Part shown: positions 1-7,525 of the stretch, in pieces
Position numbering within the stretch: the stretch's first letter is position 1
Layout: each line of letters begins with the position of its first letter
Source of the DNA: Candidatus Aminicenantota bacterium
GTDB taxonomy: Bacteria; Acidobacteriota; Aminicenantia; UBA2199
DNA: 23,494 nucleotides
Direction: 5' to 3'
NCBI GenBank assembly: GCA_029939015.1
Contig: JAOZTV010000010.1
Coordinates: forward strand, 1 to 23,494
The notes under the pieces: generated by a model
Database searches by the model: none
What the model was told of the DNA's origin: nothing
What the model saw: only the letters and a program-made list of their open reading frames with translations
Program-made: the position numbers and the translations under genes

Positions 1-2679
1 CCTGGCTATTCTGTGACTTTTGAAATTATTGAAGGAAATATCATCTTATGTACTGCAACTGGCTCTGCTACTTTAGATGGTTTAAAACTAGCATTAAAAT
101 TTAGTTCAAGACTGATAAAAGAATATTTTCATGATAAACCTTTTGTATATATGGAAGATTTTTCAAAGGTTACAAGCCCAACAACAGCAGGGAGAAAATA
201 CTATATTGAATATATGAAGCATTTAAAACAATTGAAAACGCTTATTTATTATAAAACAAGTCCATTTATTAGTTTTAGTGTGAAACTTGCTCAAAAATTA
301 AATTTTTTTAATTTTTCAGTTAAAGTTACTACGGGTTATGAAGAAGCAATAAACCTAGCTACAAAAACTCTTAATTTTAAAAAAGAACAAGATATCTGTT
401 CAATTACTGGAGTTAAACTAAATTCTAACGCAGAATGGCAAAACGTAGGCTTTACTTCTAGCTTTAATATTTCTTATACAATTATTGAAAGAAACATTCT
501 TTTGTGCCACGCCTCTGGTATGGGAAATTTGAATGGATTAAAAAAAGCGCTTGATTTTGCATCAACAATTATAAACAATAATTTTGATAATAGACCTTTT
601 GTCTGTATTGAGGATTTTGCTAAAGTTTCCAGCCCAACATCAGAAGGAAGAAAATACTATATTCAATATTTAAAGAATATGAAAAACCTTAAACTTCTAA
701 TTTATTATAATCTTAACCCAATATTAGGCATTAGTATTAAATTAGCCCAGAAGTTGAATTTTTTTGGTTTTGATGTCTATGTTGCTAAAGATTATTCTGA
801 TGCAGTTCAAAAAGCCTTATCGGTTTTGAATATACAAAAAACAATTACAAACAATAAGCAGTTAAATGCCAAAAAAACTACCTGGAACCTTGAACTTGAT
901 GGTTTTTCGGTAAGATATGAAATCGTCAACAATAATATCTTTCATTTGATTTCTAAAGGAACTTTTTCAGAGGAACATATTGATGAGGTTTTTACTTTTC
1001 AGGAAGAGCTCATTAAAAACAATCTCTATGATAAATTAGGTGATTATTACTTTGTGGTTGACTTGGGCAATATTAAAATCACTAGAAAATGCAGAAAATT
1101 ATATCCTATGAAAATTCAGTTATTATATAAGCGTTTTCCATTTAAAAAATTTATTTACCATAGTGGCGGTAGATTGGTAAATATTATTATAGCAATGACC
1201 TCGTCTTATATCAATTTTTCATTTAAAAAAGAGAAAAACTTTAATACAGTTTTAACTTTCACAAAAATAAATAGTTCAGATAAAATAAAACAATTAAAAA
1301 ACAAAAATGTTTCTGATGAAACTCAGGCATATATTGATGAATTTTTAGTCTTTCTTGGGAAGATTAATTGGGAAAATGATGGCTTTGACAAAAACTATAA
1401 GAAACCTACATCACATCCCTTTTATCAGGTTTATGATGCAATTACATTAATAAAAACAGATTTAGATGAACTTTATCTTGAGAGACAAAAAAATGAAGAA
1501 GAAAAAGCAATTTTACAGCATAAACTTCAGCAATCATTAAAACTGGAAACAATGGGGAAATTAGCCGGTAGCGTAGCACACGATTTGAATAATGTTTTAA
1601 GCGGCATCGTCTCTTATCCTGAAATAATTTTAAAAACATTACCTGTAAATAGTGAAAATAATAAGGCTATTAAATATATAAAGAGAATGCAAAAATCAGG
1701 GCAAAGAGCTGCTGATATTGTGCAAGATTTATTGACTTTAAGTAGAAGCGGTGTTGTAAGTTTTGAACAGGTTAATTTGAATGATATTATTGAGCAATAT
1801 CTAACAAGTCCTGAATTAGTAAATTTAAAGTTAAATAAAACAAAAATTTCTATTAAAACTAATTTAAGCAAAAACTTAAAAAAAATATCTGCTTCACCAA
1901 TTCATTTATCTAAGGCAATTATGAACCTTATAACAAATGCATTCGAAGCTATATCTGAAAAAGGAATTATTATTATTACTACCAAAAACAAAAACTTTGT
2001 TAATCAGACATTAAAAGGCTATGACAAAAAAGCAGATGGAAGTTTTGTTAAGCTAATTATCTCAGATACAGGATTGGGGATATCAGAGCAGGATCAACCT
2101 AAAATATTTGAACCATTCTATTCAAAAAAAGTTATGGGGAATAGTGGAACAGGTCTTGGGATGATGGTAATTAAGGGAGCTGTTGACGACCATAATGGTT
2201 TTATTCTTGTAAAAAGTGAAGAGAAAAAAGGTACAGAATTTACTCTATATTTTCCTGTAAACGAAGATGGTGCAAATAAAAAAATCACAAAAAAGATTGA
2301 TAATTATACCGGTAAAGGTGAAACTGTTCTTGTAATAGACGATGATGAAGATCAAAGAATAATTGCCTCAAAAATATTGAAAGATCTATACTATTCTGTA
2401 AAGGTATGTTCCAGTGGGGAAGAAGCTGTTGAGTATCTCCTAAATAATAAAGCAGACCTTATAGTCTTAGATATGATTATGTCACCGGGAATTGATGGGC
2501 TTGAAACATACAAACGAATAATAAAAACAAATCCTTCACAAAAAGCAATTATTGTGAGTGGATATTCAGCATCAAACGATGTAGAAAAAGCTCAAAAATT
2601 AGGTGCCGGCACATATTTAAGAAAGCCTTATACAATTGAAAGTATCGGTATTTCTGTTTATAATGAATTAAACCTATAG
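1..2679 (+). CDS. Hybrid histidine kinase with triplicated N-terminal domain (5' partial)
   Basis: This is a cytosolic hybrid sensor kinase: autophosphorylating His, ATPase, then a C-terminal receiver. The frame is open from base 1, and the first residues (PGYSVTFEI) align with the start of a later repeat (DGFSVRYEI), so the gene begins upstream of the window; the GTG at 13 is not the start. Numbering from that Val, an unfamiliar domain of about 120 residues occurs three times (about 1-120, 153-272, 300-420). Copies 1 and 2 share about half their residues, including EDF.KV.SPT..GRKYYI.Y; copy 3 is diverged. Copies 2 and 3 are preceded by a Trp then Gly-Phe. A coiled linker leads to HisKA (SVAHDLNN, His523), HATPase (N638/N642, DTGLG 685-689, GTGLG 712-716) and a receiver (DDD 776-778, phospho-acceptor Asp820, Lys871). 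No clear membrane helix is visible. The ligand is unknown; a STAS-like fold for the repeat is only a guess. Confidence 0.9.
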   Translation, partial: PGYSVTFEIIEGNIILCTATGSATLDGLKLALKFSSRLIKEYFHDKPFVYMEDFSKVTSPTTAGRKYYIEYMKHLKQLKTLIYYKTSPFISFSVKLAQKLNFFNFSVKVTTGYEEAINLATKTLNFKKEQDICSITGVKLNSNAEWQNVGFTSSFNISYTIIERNILLCHASGMGNLNGLKKALDFASTIINNNFDNRPFVCIEDFAKVSSPTSEGRKYYIQYLKNMKNLKLLIYYNLNPILGISIKLAQKLNFFGFDVYVAKDYSDAVQKALSVLNIQKTITNNKQLNAKKTTWNLELDGFSVRYEIVNNNIFHLISKGTFSEEHIDEVFTFQEELIKNNLYDKLGDYYFVVDLGNIKITRKCRKLYPMKIQLLYKRFPFKKFIYHSGGRLVNIIIAMTSSYINFSFKKEKNFNTVLTFTKINSSDKIKQLKNKNVSDETQAYIDEFLVFLGKINWENDGFDKNYKKPTSHPFYQVYDAITLIKTDLDELYLERQKNEEEKAILQHKLQQSLKLETMGKLAGSVAHDLNNVLSGIVSYPEIILKTLPVNSENNKAIKYIKRMQKSGQRAADIVQDLLTLSRSGVVSFEQVNLNDIIEQYLTSPELVNLKLNKTKISIKTNLSKNLKKISASPIHLSKAIMNLITNAFEAISEKGIIIITTKNKNFVNQTLKGYDKKADGSFVKLIISDTGLGISEQDQPKIFEPFYSKKVMGNSGTGLGMMVIKGAVDDHNGFILVKSEEKKGTEFTLYFPVNEDGANKKITKKIDNYTGKGETVLVIDDDEDQRIIASKILKDLYYSVKVCSSGEEAVEYLLNNKADLIVLDMIMSPGIDGLETYKRIIKTNPSQKAIIVSGYSASNDVEKAQKLGAGTYLRKPYTIESIGISVYNELNL

Positions 2680-2697
2680 GTTAAATAAATAATAAAT

Positions 2698-2726
2698 TTG
2701 CTTTTTATTTTATTTTTAAGTAATAT
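2698..2726 (+). promoter_or_regulatory. Weak candidate promoter for the 2760 gene
   Basis: TTGCTT (2698-2703) and TAATAT (2721-2726) are separated by 17 bases. Both boxes deviate from consensus, and in such AT-rich DNA this could be chance. It lies after the kinase stop codon, which sits in the palindrome AACCTATAGGTT (2671-2682). Confidence 0.3.
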
Positions 2727-2759
2727 TAAATTTGTATGTATTTTTTAAATGGAGGAGAA

Positions 2760-3596
2760 ATGACTACAAAAAATGAACAAAAACAAGGATTTGGACCACT
2801 CTTTTTTTCTAATCTCTTAGAAAATTTTATTGGTATTATGGGCAAATTATTATCAGCCAAACTTTTTAATTTTTTAAAAAAGTGGATTTTGCTGGTTGGA
2901 CAATGGGCTTTTTATGGAGCATCTGGAATCGCTCTTTTATCAGGTATAATCGGAGCAATTAGACTTAAAAGTGCAAATATTTTCTTTACTTCTTTAGCTT
3001 TTGCAATTGGGTTTTTTGTTGTTCAATACGTTGGTAACAAGTTTTTAAATGCTGGAGATATATTAATTGAAAAAAATCCAACGAGAATGTCATCTGCCGC
3101 ATTTTTAGACAGTTTTGCTTTATTGTCTATTATTAGTGGTGCAGGGATATTACTATATGGAATTTATTTTGCGATTCGAATTCCATCTTTTGAACCTCTT
3201 TTATTTGGTCTGGTTGGATTCGTATTATTATGGTTTCTTGCCTTTGTATTAATAAACCCAGATGAAATTTCTGTTAAGGTTGTGAAAGATACAACTGCAG
3301 GTCAGGAAGCTATTGGAATAATCACACTTTTTATTAAATCTATAATGAAAATAGTTCCTATTATTTTTGGCGTAGGAATTATATATGGTACAGTAAGTAT
3401 GCTCATACATATGTTTGGTTTATTTAAAACAATTCCTAATTTTTTCAACATATTTATTGACATGAAAAATGTTGTTTCTGCGGGATTAATACCTCTAGTG
3501 GCATATCTTGGTTTTATATTAGCATTTCTTTTTATCGATATAACAAGAGCCATACTCTCTATACCAGAAAAACTTGATAAATTAATAAAAAAATAA
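2760..3596 (+). CDS. Polytopic membrane protein of unknown function
   Basis: I do not recognise this family. The start is taken at 2760 because a strong Shine-Dalgarno (GGAGGAG, 2751-2757) sits just before that ATG; an in-frame ATG at 2736 has no such site and would put the SD inside the gene. The 278-residue product has a short polar N-terminus (MTTKNEQKQG), then about six or seven hydrophobic stretches: around residues 40-65, 75-95, 105-130, 140-160, 180-220 and 240-265. It ends in a short basic tail. No catalytic motif, cysteine pair or signal peptide stands out. A stem-loop follows the stop. It is followed on the same strand by another membrane-anchored unknown, so an envelope role is possible but unproven. 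Confidence 0.8.
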   Translation: MTTKNEQKQGFGPLFFSNLLENFIGIMGKLLSAKLFNFLKKWILLVGQWAFYGASGIALLSGIIGAIRLKSANIFFTSLAFAIGFFVVQYVGNKFLNAGDILIEKNPTRMSSAAFLDSFALLSIISGAGILLYGIYFAIRIPSFEPLLFGLVGFVLLWFLAFVLINPDEISVKVVKDTTAGQEAIGIITLFIKSIMKIVPIIFGVGIIYGTVSMLIHMFGLFKTIPNFFNIFIDMKNVVSAGLIPLVAYLGFILAFLFIDITRAILSIPEKLDKLIKK

Positions 3597-3604
3597 ATAA
3601 TTAA

Positions 3605-3645
3605 TAATGGGTAAGCAATTTTGTTTACCCATTAATAAAGTTTTT
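3605..3645 (+). terminator. Stem-loop after membrane protein gene
   Basis: TAATGGGTAA (3605-3614) pairs perfectly with TTACCCATTA (3625-3634), and two or three more pairs can form inside. A run of five T follows at 3641-3645 but is six bases from the stem, so termination may be inefficient. Confidence 0.5.
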
Positions 3646-3679
3646 AAAACTATGTAGGATAAGTTTAAGGGGATAATGA

Positions 3680-4924
3680 ATGAGTGATATAAAAGACAAA
3701 AAAGATAAACTTGAAGAAATATCTGAAGATAATAAAACAGAAGACCCTATTTTTGAAGATGAGAAAAAATCTCCATTTTTAAAAATTTTTTCTTTGGTTA
3801 TTATAATTGTATTAATAATCAGTGCAGGATATTTTTTGTTTTGGCATAACAAGGCACCTGTTATAAAAAAATCAACTAAGATACAAAAAATGCAGGCCAT
3901 GGCTTCTAAAATTGATACTATGAAATCAGAAATTAATAATAAACAGGATGAAATTTTTAACCTTATCTCAAAGTATAAGGAACAGGGAGGACAGGATATT
4001 CCTACTTATGACTCAATGAACCTTTCGGATAATGAAAGAAAACTCTTAGAACAAAGAATTTCTGAAGAAAAAGACAATTCTATCAAATCATTATTAAACG
4101 GAATATTAAATAAAAACAAAGAAATTTCTGAATTAAATAAAAAAATTGCAGAAATCGAATTACTTTTACCTAAGCCTCATATTGTCCAGAGAGGAGAAAA
4201 TCATTACGATATTTCAATTGCTTATTTAATTAAGGAAAAAGGTATTGAGAAAAAAGATGCCAAAAAACTTGCAGAAAGAGCTGGTATGTTTGAAAACCTC
4301 GTACCGGGATTTCGAGTATGGAATTTTTATTCAGATGGTGTTTATGGAACTTTTGTCACACAGGGAAGTGCTGTTATATCTCCCAATCAGGTAAACCGTA
4401 ATGCAAAAAAGGTTTTAGTGGACGCAAAAGACAAGGCTATATCAGAGAGAGATATACTTGCAGAAGAGCTTAAATCACTAGAGCAAAAAAAACTTGAAAT
4501 TATTGAGCAATTGACTCTCTTAAACACAGAAAAACAAAGTCTAATTGACAATATTGGTTTATTAAGTAAAAAAAACGAAGAGTATAAAACAAAGATTAAT
4601 TCACTTTATTTCAGGCTTGATACAAAGGCAAAACTTAAGGAGAAAGGAATTATCAAAGGTGGGTTTTTACGAAAACTGAAAATGAAAGACTATTCTCCTG
4701 AGGATTTTAATAATTCAATTGACCTGAGAACAATTAAAATTATTTCAGTATCACCAGATTCTTTTGATTTAGATAAAATAAAAAACTTGATTGTCTATCC
4801 AAGGTTTCTTAAACGAGATAAGGACTATAAGGTTGTAATAAGCAAAGACAAAAAAAATGCTGAACTAATTATTTTAAATATCAAAAAAATGAAAAATGAA
4901 AGGATTGTAATTTCAATAATTTGA
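3680..4924 (+). CDS. Membrane-anchored coiled-coil protein with LysM-like segment
   Basis: The function is unknown. The start at 3680 follows AAGGGG (3667-3672) by a normal spacing. The order is: an acidic/basic cytoplasmic tail (1-34); one membrane helix (about 35-55); coiled coil (about 70-162, with a break near 103-112); a LysM-like segment starting HIVQRGENHYDISIAYL (from 167) and running to about 215 with an LVPGFRVW element; a second long coiled coil (about 245-312); and a C-terminal beta-rich domain (about 325-414). The N-in orientation would place LysM and the coils in the periplasm. LysM domains bind peptidoglycan, so a cell-wall-spanning scaffold is plausible. The LysM match is imperfect (an insertion of about 10 residues), so treat it as inference. 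It lies between a membrane protein gene and tdh, each separated by apparent transcription signals. Confidence 0.8.
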   Translation: MSDIKDKKDKLEEISEDNKTEDPIFEDEKKSPFLKIFSLVIIIVLIISAGYFLFWHNKAPVIKKSTKIQKMQAMASKIDTMKSEINNKQDEIFNLISKYKEQGGQDIPTYDSMNLSDNERKLLEQRISEEKDNSIKSLLNGILNKNKEISELNKKIAEIELLLPKPHIVQRGENHYDISIAYLIKEKGIEKKDAKKLAERAGMFENLVPGFRVWNFYSDGVYGTFVTQGSAVISPNQVNRNAKKVLVDAKDKAISERDILAEELKSLEQKKLEIIEQLTLLNTEKQSLIDNIGLLSKKNEEYKTKINSLYFRLDTKAKLKEKGIIKGGFLRKLKMKDYSPEDFNNSIDLRTIKIISVSPDSFDLDKIKNLIVYPRFLKRDKDYKVVISKDKKNAELIILNIKKMKNERIVISII

Positions 4925-4953
4925 TTGACAGAAAGCACATAATTTCATATTAT
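4925..4953 (+). promoter_or_regulatory. Strong sigma70-type promoter for tdh
   Basis: Consensus TTGACA (4925-4930), a 17-base spacer and TATTAT (4948-4953). The -35 box begins directly after the stop codon of the upstream gene. Transcription would start near 4960, so the small inverted repeat AACCTAAAGGTT (4963-4974) would lie at the 5' end of the message. Confidence 0.7.
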
Positions 4954-5008
4954 ATTGATTAAAACCTAAAGGTTAAATATTAAATAAATAATTAGAGGAG
5001 TTTTTTAG

Positions 5009-5956
5009 ATGAAAAAAATACTTATAACCGGTTATGCTGGACAAATTGGAACAGAACTAACTATGTTTCTTGTAAATAAATATGGTTCAGAAAATATTTT
5101 TGGAACCGATTTAAAAGAACCGGATGAAAAGCTTTTAAAAATATGTTCATTTAAAAAACTTGATGTTACAAATAAAGATGAAGTTTTTGCTTTTGTAGAT
5201 ACAAATAAAATTAATACAATATATCACATGGCTGCAATACTATCTGCAACAGGAGAAAACAATCCGGCCTTAGCATGGGATGTAAATATGAACGGACTTT
5301 ATAATATCTTAGAAGTTTCAAGAGAATATAAATGTTCAGTATTTATCCCAAGTTCAATTGCTGCATTTGGACCTGAGACACCGAGAAATGATACTCCTCA
5401 GGATACAATCCAACGACCAACTTCGATGTATGGAGTAACTAAGGTTGCAGGAGAACTTCTTGCAGACTATTATTTTAAAAGGTATGGTGTTGATGCCAGA
5501 GGCGTTAGATATCCAGGTATTATTTCGCACGAGACACTTCCTGGTGGAGGAACGACAGATTATGCAGTTGAAATATTCTATGAGGCTATTAAAAAGAAAA
5601 AATACACTTGTTTCTTAGAAGAAAATACTGTACTTGATATGATGTATATGCCAGATGCTATAAAAGCTACTGTTGACCTGATGGAAGCAGACCCAAAGAC
5701 TTTAGAGCATAGAAACGCATTTAATATCACAGCAATTCCAGTAAGTCCAAAAGGTTTGGCAGATGCAATTAAAAAAATTATTCCAGAATTTACAATAAAC
5801 TATGATATTGACCCTGTTAAACAGGCGATAGCAAATTCATGGCCAAGTCACATGGACGACACTATTGCAAGAAAGGAATGGGGATGGTCTCCGTCTTTTG
5901 ATCTTGATACAATGGTAAAAGAAATGCTGGAAAAGTTAGAAATAAAATTGTCATAA
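5009..5956 (+). CDS. tdh: L-threonine 3-dehydrogenase, SDR (GalE-like) type
   Basis: This enzyme probably oxidises L-threonine with NAD+ to 2-amino-3-oxobutyrate in the cytosol, the first step of threonine breakdown to glycine and acetyl-CoA. It belongs to the extended short-chain dehydrogenases: Rossmann motif G8-Y-A-G11-Q-I-G14 at the N-terminus and the catalytic pair Y141-x3-K145. Features I associate with the SDR threonine dehydrogenase branch rather than sugar epimerases are the RYPGIIS stretch followed by PGGGTTDYAVEIF, the MMYMPDAI segment, and AIANSWPSHMDDTIARKEWGW near the end. The length (315) fits. A GAGGAG Shine-Dalgarno (4995-5000) supports the start. No kbl (the usual partner ligase) lies next to it; a groES gene follows. 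UDP-glucose 4-epimerase-like activity is the less likely alternative. Confidence 0.85.
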   Translation: MKKILITGYAGQIGTELTMFLVNKYGSENIFGTDLKEPDEKLLKICSFKKLDVTNKDEVFAFVDTNKINTIYHMAAILSATGENNPALAWDVNMNGLYNILEVSREYKCSVFIPSSIAAFGPETPRNDTPQDTIQRPTSMYGVTKVAGELLADYYFKRYGVDARGVRYPGIISHETLPGGGTTDYAVEIFYEAIKKKKYTCFLEENTVLDMMYMPDAIKATVDLMEADPKTLEHRNAFNITAIPVSPKGLADAIKKIIPEFTINYDIDPVKQAIANSWPSHMDDTIARKEWGWSPSFDLDTMVKEMLEKLEIKLS

Positions 5957-5957
5957 T

Positions 5958-5986
5958 TTGACAGTTATATATAAATATGTTAAAAA
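5958..5986 (+). promoter_or_regulatory. Candidate promoter for groES
   Basis: Consensus TTGACA (5958-5963) just past the tdh stop, then 17 bases and TAAAAA (5981-5986), a poor -10. No CIRCE operator (TTAGCACTC-N9-GAGTGCTAA) is present, so HrcA control is not indicated. Confidence 0.4.
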
Positions 5987-6019
5987 ATTCATTCTAATTT
6001 TAAATTAAAGGAGGTTAAT

Positions 6020-6286
6020 ATGAAAGTATTACCGTTAGATGACAGAGTTTTAGTAGAACCAATTGAAGAAGAAGAAAAAGTTGGATCAATAATTATTCCA
6101 GAAACAGCAAAAGAAAAACCTATAATGGGTACAGTTGTTGCAGTTGGAACTGATGAAGAAGTTCAGGAACTGATAAAAGTTGGTGATAAGGTAATCTTTG
6201 GCAAATATGCTGGAGAAGAAATCAAACTTGAAGGTAAAAAACAACTTCTAATTTCAAGATCTGATTTATTGGCAAAGGTTAAGTAG
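6020..6286 (+). CDS. groES: Co-chaperonin GroES
   Basis: GroES is the seven-fold lid of the GroEL folding chamber in the cytosol. The 88-residue product matches family length and pattern: start [19 protein letters not shown], a mobile loop with the hydrophobic III-P contact (residues about 18-32), [27 protein letters not shown] and a C-terminal beta strand ending in DLLAKVK. An excellent Shine-Dalgarno (AAAGGAGG, 6007-6014) suggests high expression. groEL, which normally follows in the same operon, is absent; a good terminator follows instead, so groEL must be elsewhere. The coding sequence looks intact. Confidence 0.97.
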   Translation: MKVLPLDDRVLVEPIEEEEKVGSIIIPETAKEKPIMGTVVAVGTDEEVQELIKVGDKVIFGKYAGEEIKLEGKKQLLISRSDLLAKVK

Positions 6287-6320
6287 GTTAATTTAGGATT
6301 TATTAAACCTACTATTTTTT
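6282..6320 (+). terminator. Intrinsic terminator after groES
   Basis: AGTAGGTT (6282-6289) pairs with AACCTACT (6306-6313), with a few further pairs possible around a bulge inside. TTTTTT follows at 6315-6320. The left arm overlaps the groES stop codon, so groES is transcribed as a single gene. Confidence 0.75.
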
Positions 6321-6395
6321 CTGGGAAAAAGTTATGGGGATAGCTTATTTTTCTTAAAAAACAGTAATAATTTAATATTAGAAGAAGAGAAAAAT

Positions 6396-6599
6396 ATGAG
6401 AGTTAAAATATTTAAAGGAATTGAACTTGAAGAGCAGATAAACTCATGGATTGAAGAGATGGAAGAAGTTTATGTTGACTTTGAAATTATTGAAATTGCA
6501 CAGAGTATTGAAGAAAAAGGTTCGCTTATAATAAGTGTTTGGTTTGAAAACGAATTGGAAGAAGTACCGTTTTTAGATTATGACCAGATGGATAATTAA
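6396..6599 (+). CDS. Small acidic protein of unknown function
   Basis: The product has 67 residues and is highly acidic. It starts MRVKIFKG, then an EELEEQ-like helix (about 9-25), a beta-like stretch EIIEIAQSI and a hydrophobic strand SLIISVWFE, ending in acidic residues. The layout faintly recalls the small Cse60/DUF2758-type proteins (a basic beta strand, acidic helix, then paired strands), but I would not assign it. GAAGAAGAG upstream of 6396 is a modest ribosome binding site. It is the first gene of a close-packed cluster: three bases to the next gene, then two ATGA overlaps, which supports it as a real gene. Confidence 0.7.
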   Translation: MRVKIFKGIELEEQINSWIEEMEEVYVDFEIIEIAQSIEEKGSLIISVWFENELEEVPFLDYDQMDN

Positions 6600-6602
6600 A
6601 CA

Positions 6603-6881
6603 ATGCTTAAGGTTTATTTCAAACATTCATCAAGATGTCCTATTAGTTTAAATGCTAAAAGGCAGGTACGTGCTTTTTTGGGAAATAATAGAGATAAAAT
6701 TAAATTTGAAGAAATTGATGTAATAAATAATAAAACAAGATCTGAAGAGGTTCAGAAACTTTATGATATTGAACATGAATCACCTCAAATTATTGTCATA
6801 GATACGGATAATAATGTAGTTTGGAGTGGTTCACATTATGATATTACTGAACAAAAACTTGTAGAAATTATAAATATATGA
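6603..6881 (+). CDS. YtxJ/BrxC-family monothiol redox protein
   Basis: This is a small thioredoxin-fold protein of the YtxJ (DUF2847) family, whose Bacillus member BrxC acts as a bacilliredoxin that removes bacillithiol from protein cysteines. The key signature is FKHSSRCPISL near the N-terminus, with a single active cysteine Cys12 in a CPIS context. Further family marks are the EEIDVINNKTRSEEVQ region, an HESPQIIVI segment (cis-Pro loop) and VVWSGSHYDIT near the end. The length of 92 is slightly shorter than the Bacillus protein. It is three bases after the preceding gene and overlaps the next by four (ATGA), so it is probably translationally coupled to the hydrolase. Whether this organism makes bacillithiol cannot be seen here; it may use another thiol. 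Confidence 0.85.
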   Translation: MLKVYFKHSSRCPISLNAKRQVRAFLGNNRDKIKFEEIDVINNKTRSEEVQKLYDIEHESPQIIVIDTDNNVVWSGSHYDITEQKLVEIINI

Positions 6882-7525
6882 TATTTAAACAAATCAAATC
6901 AGGCGGAGATCGCAATTTTGCCTATTTAATAGGTTGTCAGATATCAAACAAATGTGTATTAATTGATCCATCTCCAGACCCTCAAATATGTGAGATTGAA
7001 GTAGAAAAGACAGGCTTAGAATTAGTCTATATAATAAATACACATTCTCATATAGACCATATTGCAGGTAACGATTATTTTTGTAAAGATAAAAAAATTA
7101 AATTAATTACACATCCAAAGGGAAATGGAGATCTTAAAATTGAAGATTCTAAGGAAATAAGTCTAAGTAAGGATAAAAATTCTCTAAATTTGATGTTCCT
7201 ATATACACCGGGACATACGGGTGATTCTATCTGTATAAAAGCAGAAAATAATTTGGTAACCGGAGACACTCTCTTTGTTGGAAAGGTTGGTGGCACTTAT
7301 ACTGAAGAGGATGCAAGAGAAGAATTTAATAGCTTGATAAAAATAATGAAATTACCTTCCAAAACTATTATATGGCCCGGACATAATTATGGAACTTCTT
7401 CACAATCAACTATCGAAACCGAAATTAAAACAAACCCGTTTATTAAAAAATTAAATGAATTTGAAGATTTTATATGGCTAAAAAATAATTGGGCTGAATT
7501 TAAACTTAAAAATAATATTAAATGA
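6878..7525 (+). CDS. Metallo-beta-lactamase-fold hydrolase (glyoxalase II / persulfide dioxygenase-like)
   Basis: This is a cytosolic metallohydrolase. The metal site is complete: H56-S-H58-I-D60-H61, then H113 in the TPGHTGDS loop, D130 in TGDTLF, and H169 in WPGHNYG. The LFVGKVGGTYTEEDAREEF segment resembles the hydroxyacylglutathione hydrolase / persulfide dioxygenase branch rather than beta-lactamases or RNases. The length is 215. It lacks the long C-terminal glutathione-binding domain of classic glyoxalase II, so the thiol substrate need not be glutathione. Coupling by ATGA overlap to the YtxJ-like thiol protein upstream and to a methyltransferase downstream hints at low-molecular-weight thiol or sulfur chemistry; that link is inference. 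The exact substrate cannot be read from the sequence. Confidence 0.88.
   Translation: MIFKQIKSGGDRNFAYLIGCQISNKCVLIDPSPDPQICEIEVEKTGLELVYIINTHSHIDHIAGNDYFCKDKKIKLITHPKGNGDLKIEDSKEISLSKDKNSLNLMFLYTPGHTGDSICIKAENNLVTGDTLFVGKVGGTYTEEDAREEFNSLIKIMKLPSKTIIWPGHNYGTSSQSTIETEIKTNPFIKKLNEFEDFIWLKNNWAEFKLKNNIK

Noticed and set aside
2736..2759. Upstream ATG extending the membrane protein by eight residues
   Set aside because: It would put the strong GGAGGAG ribosome site inside the coding region; the ATG at 2760 is correctly spaced from it.
5957..6019. CIRCE operator upstream of groES
   Set aside because: I looked for TTAGCACTC-N9-GAGTGCTAA and found no match.
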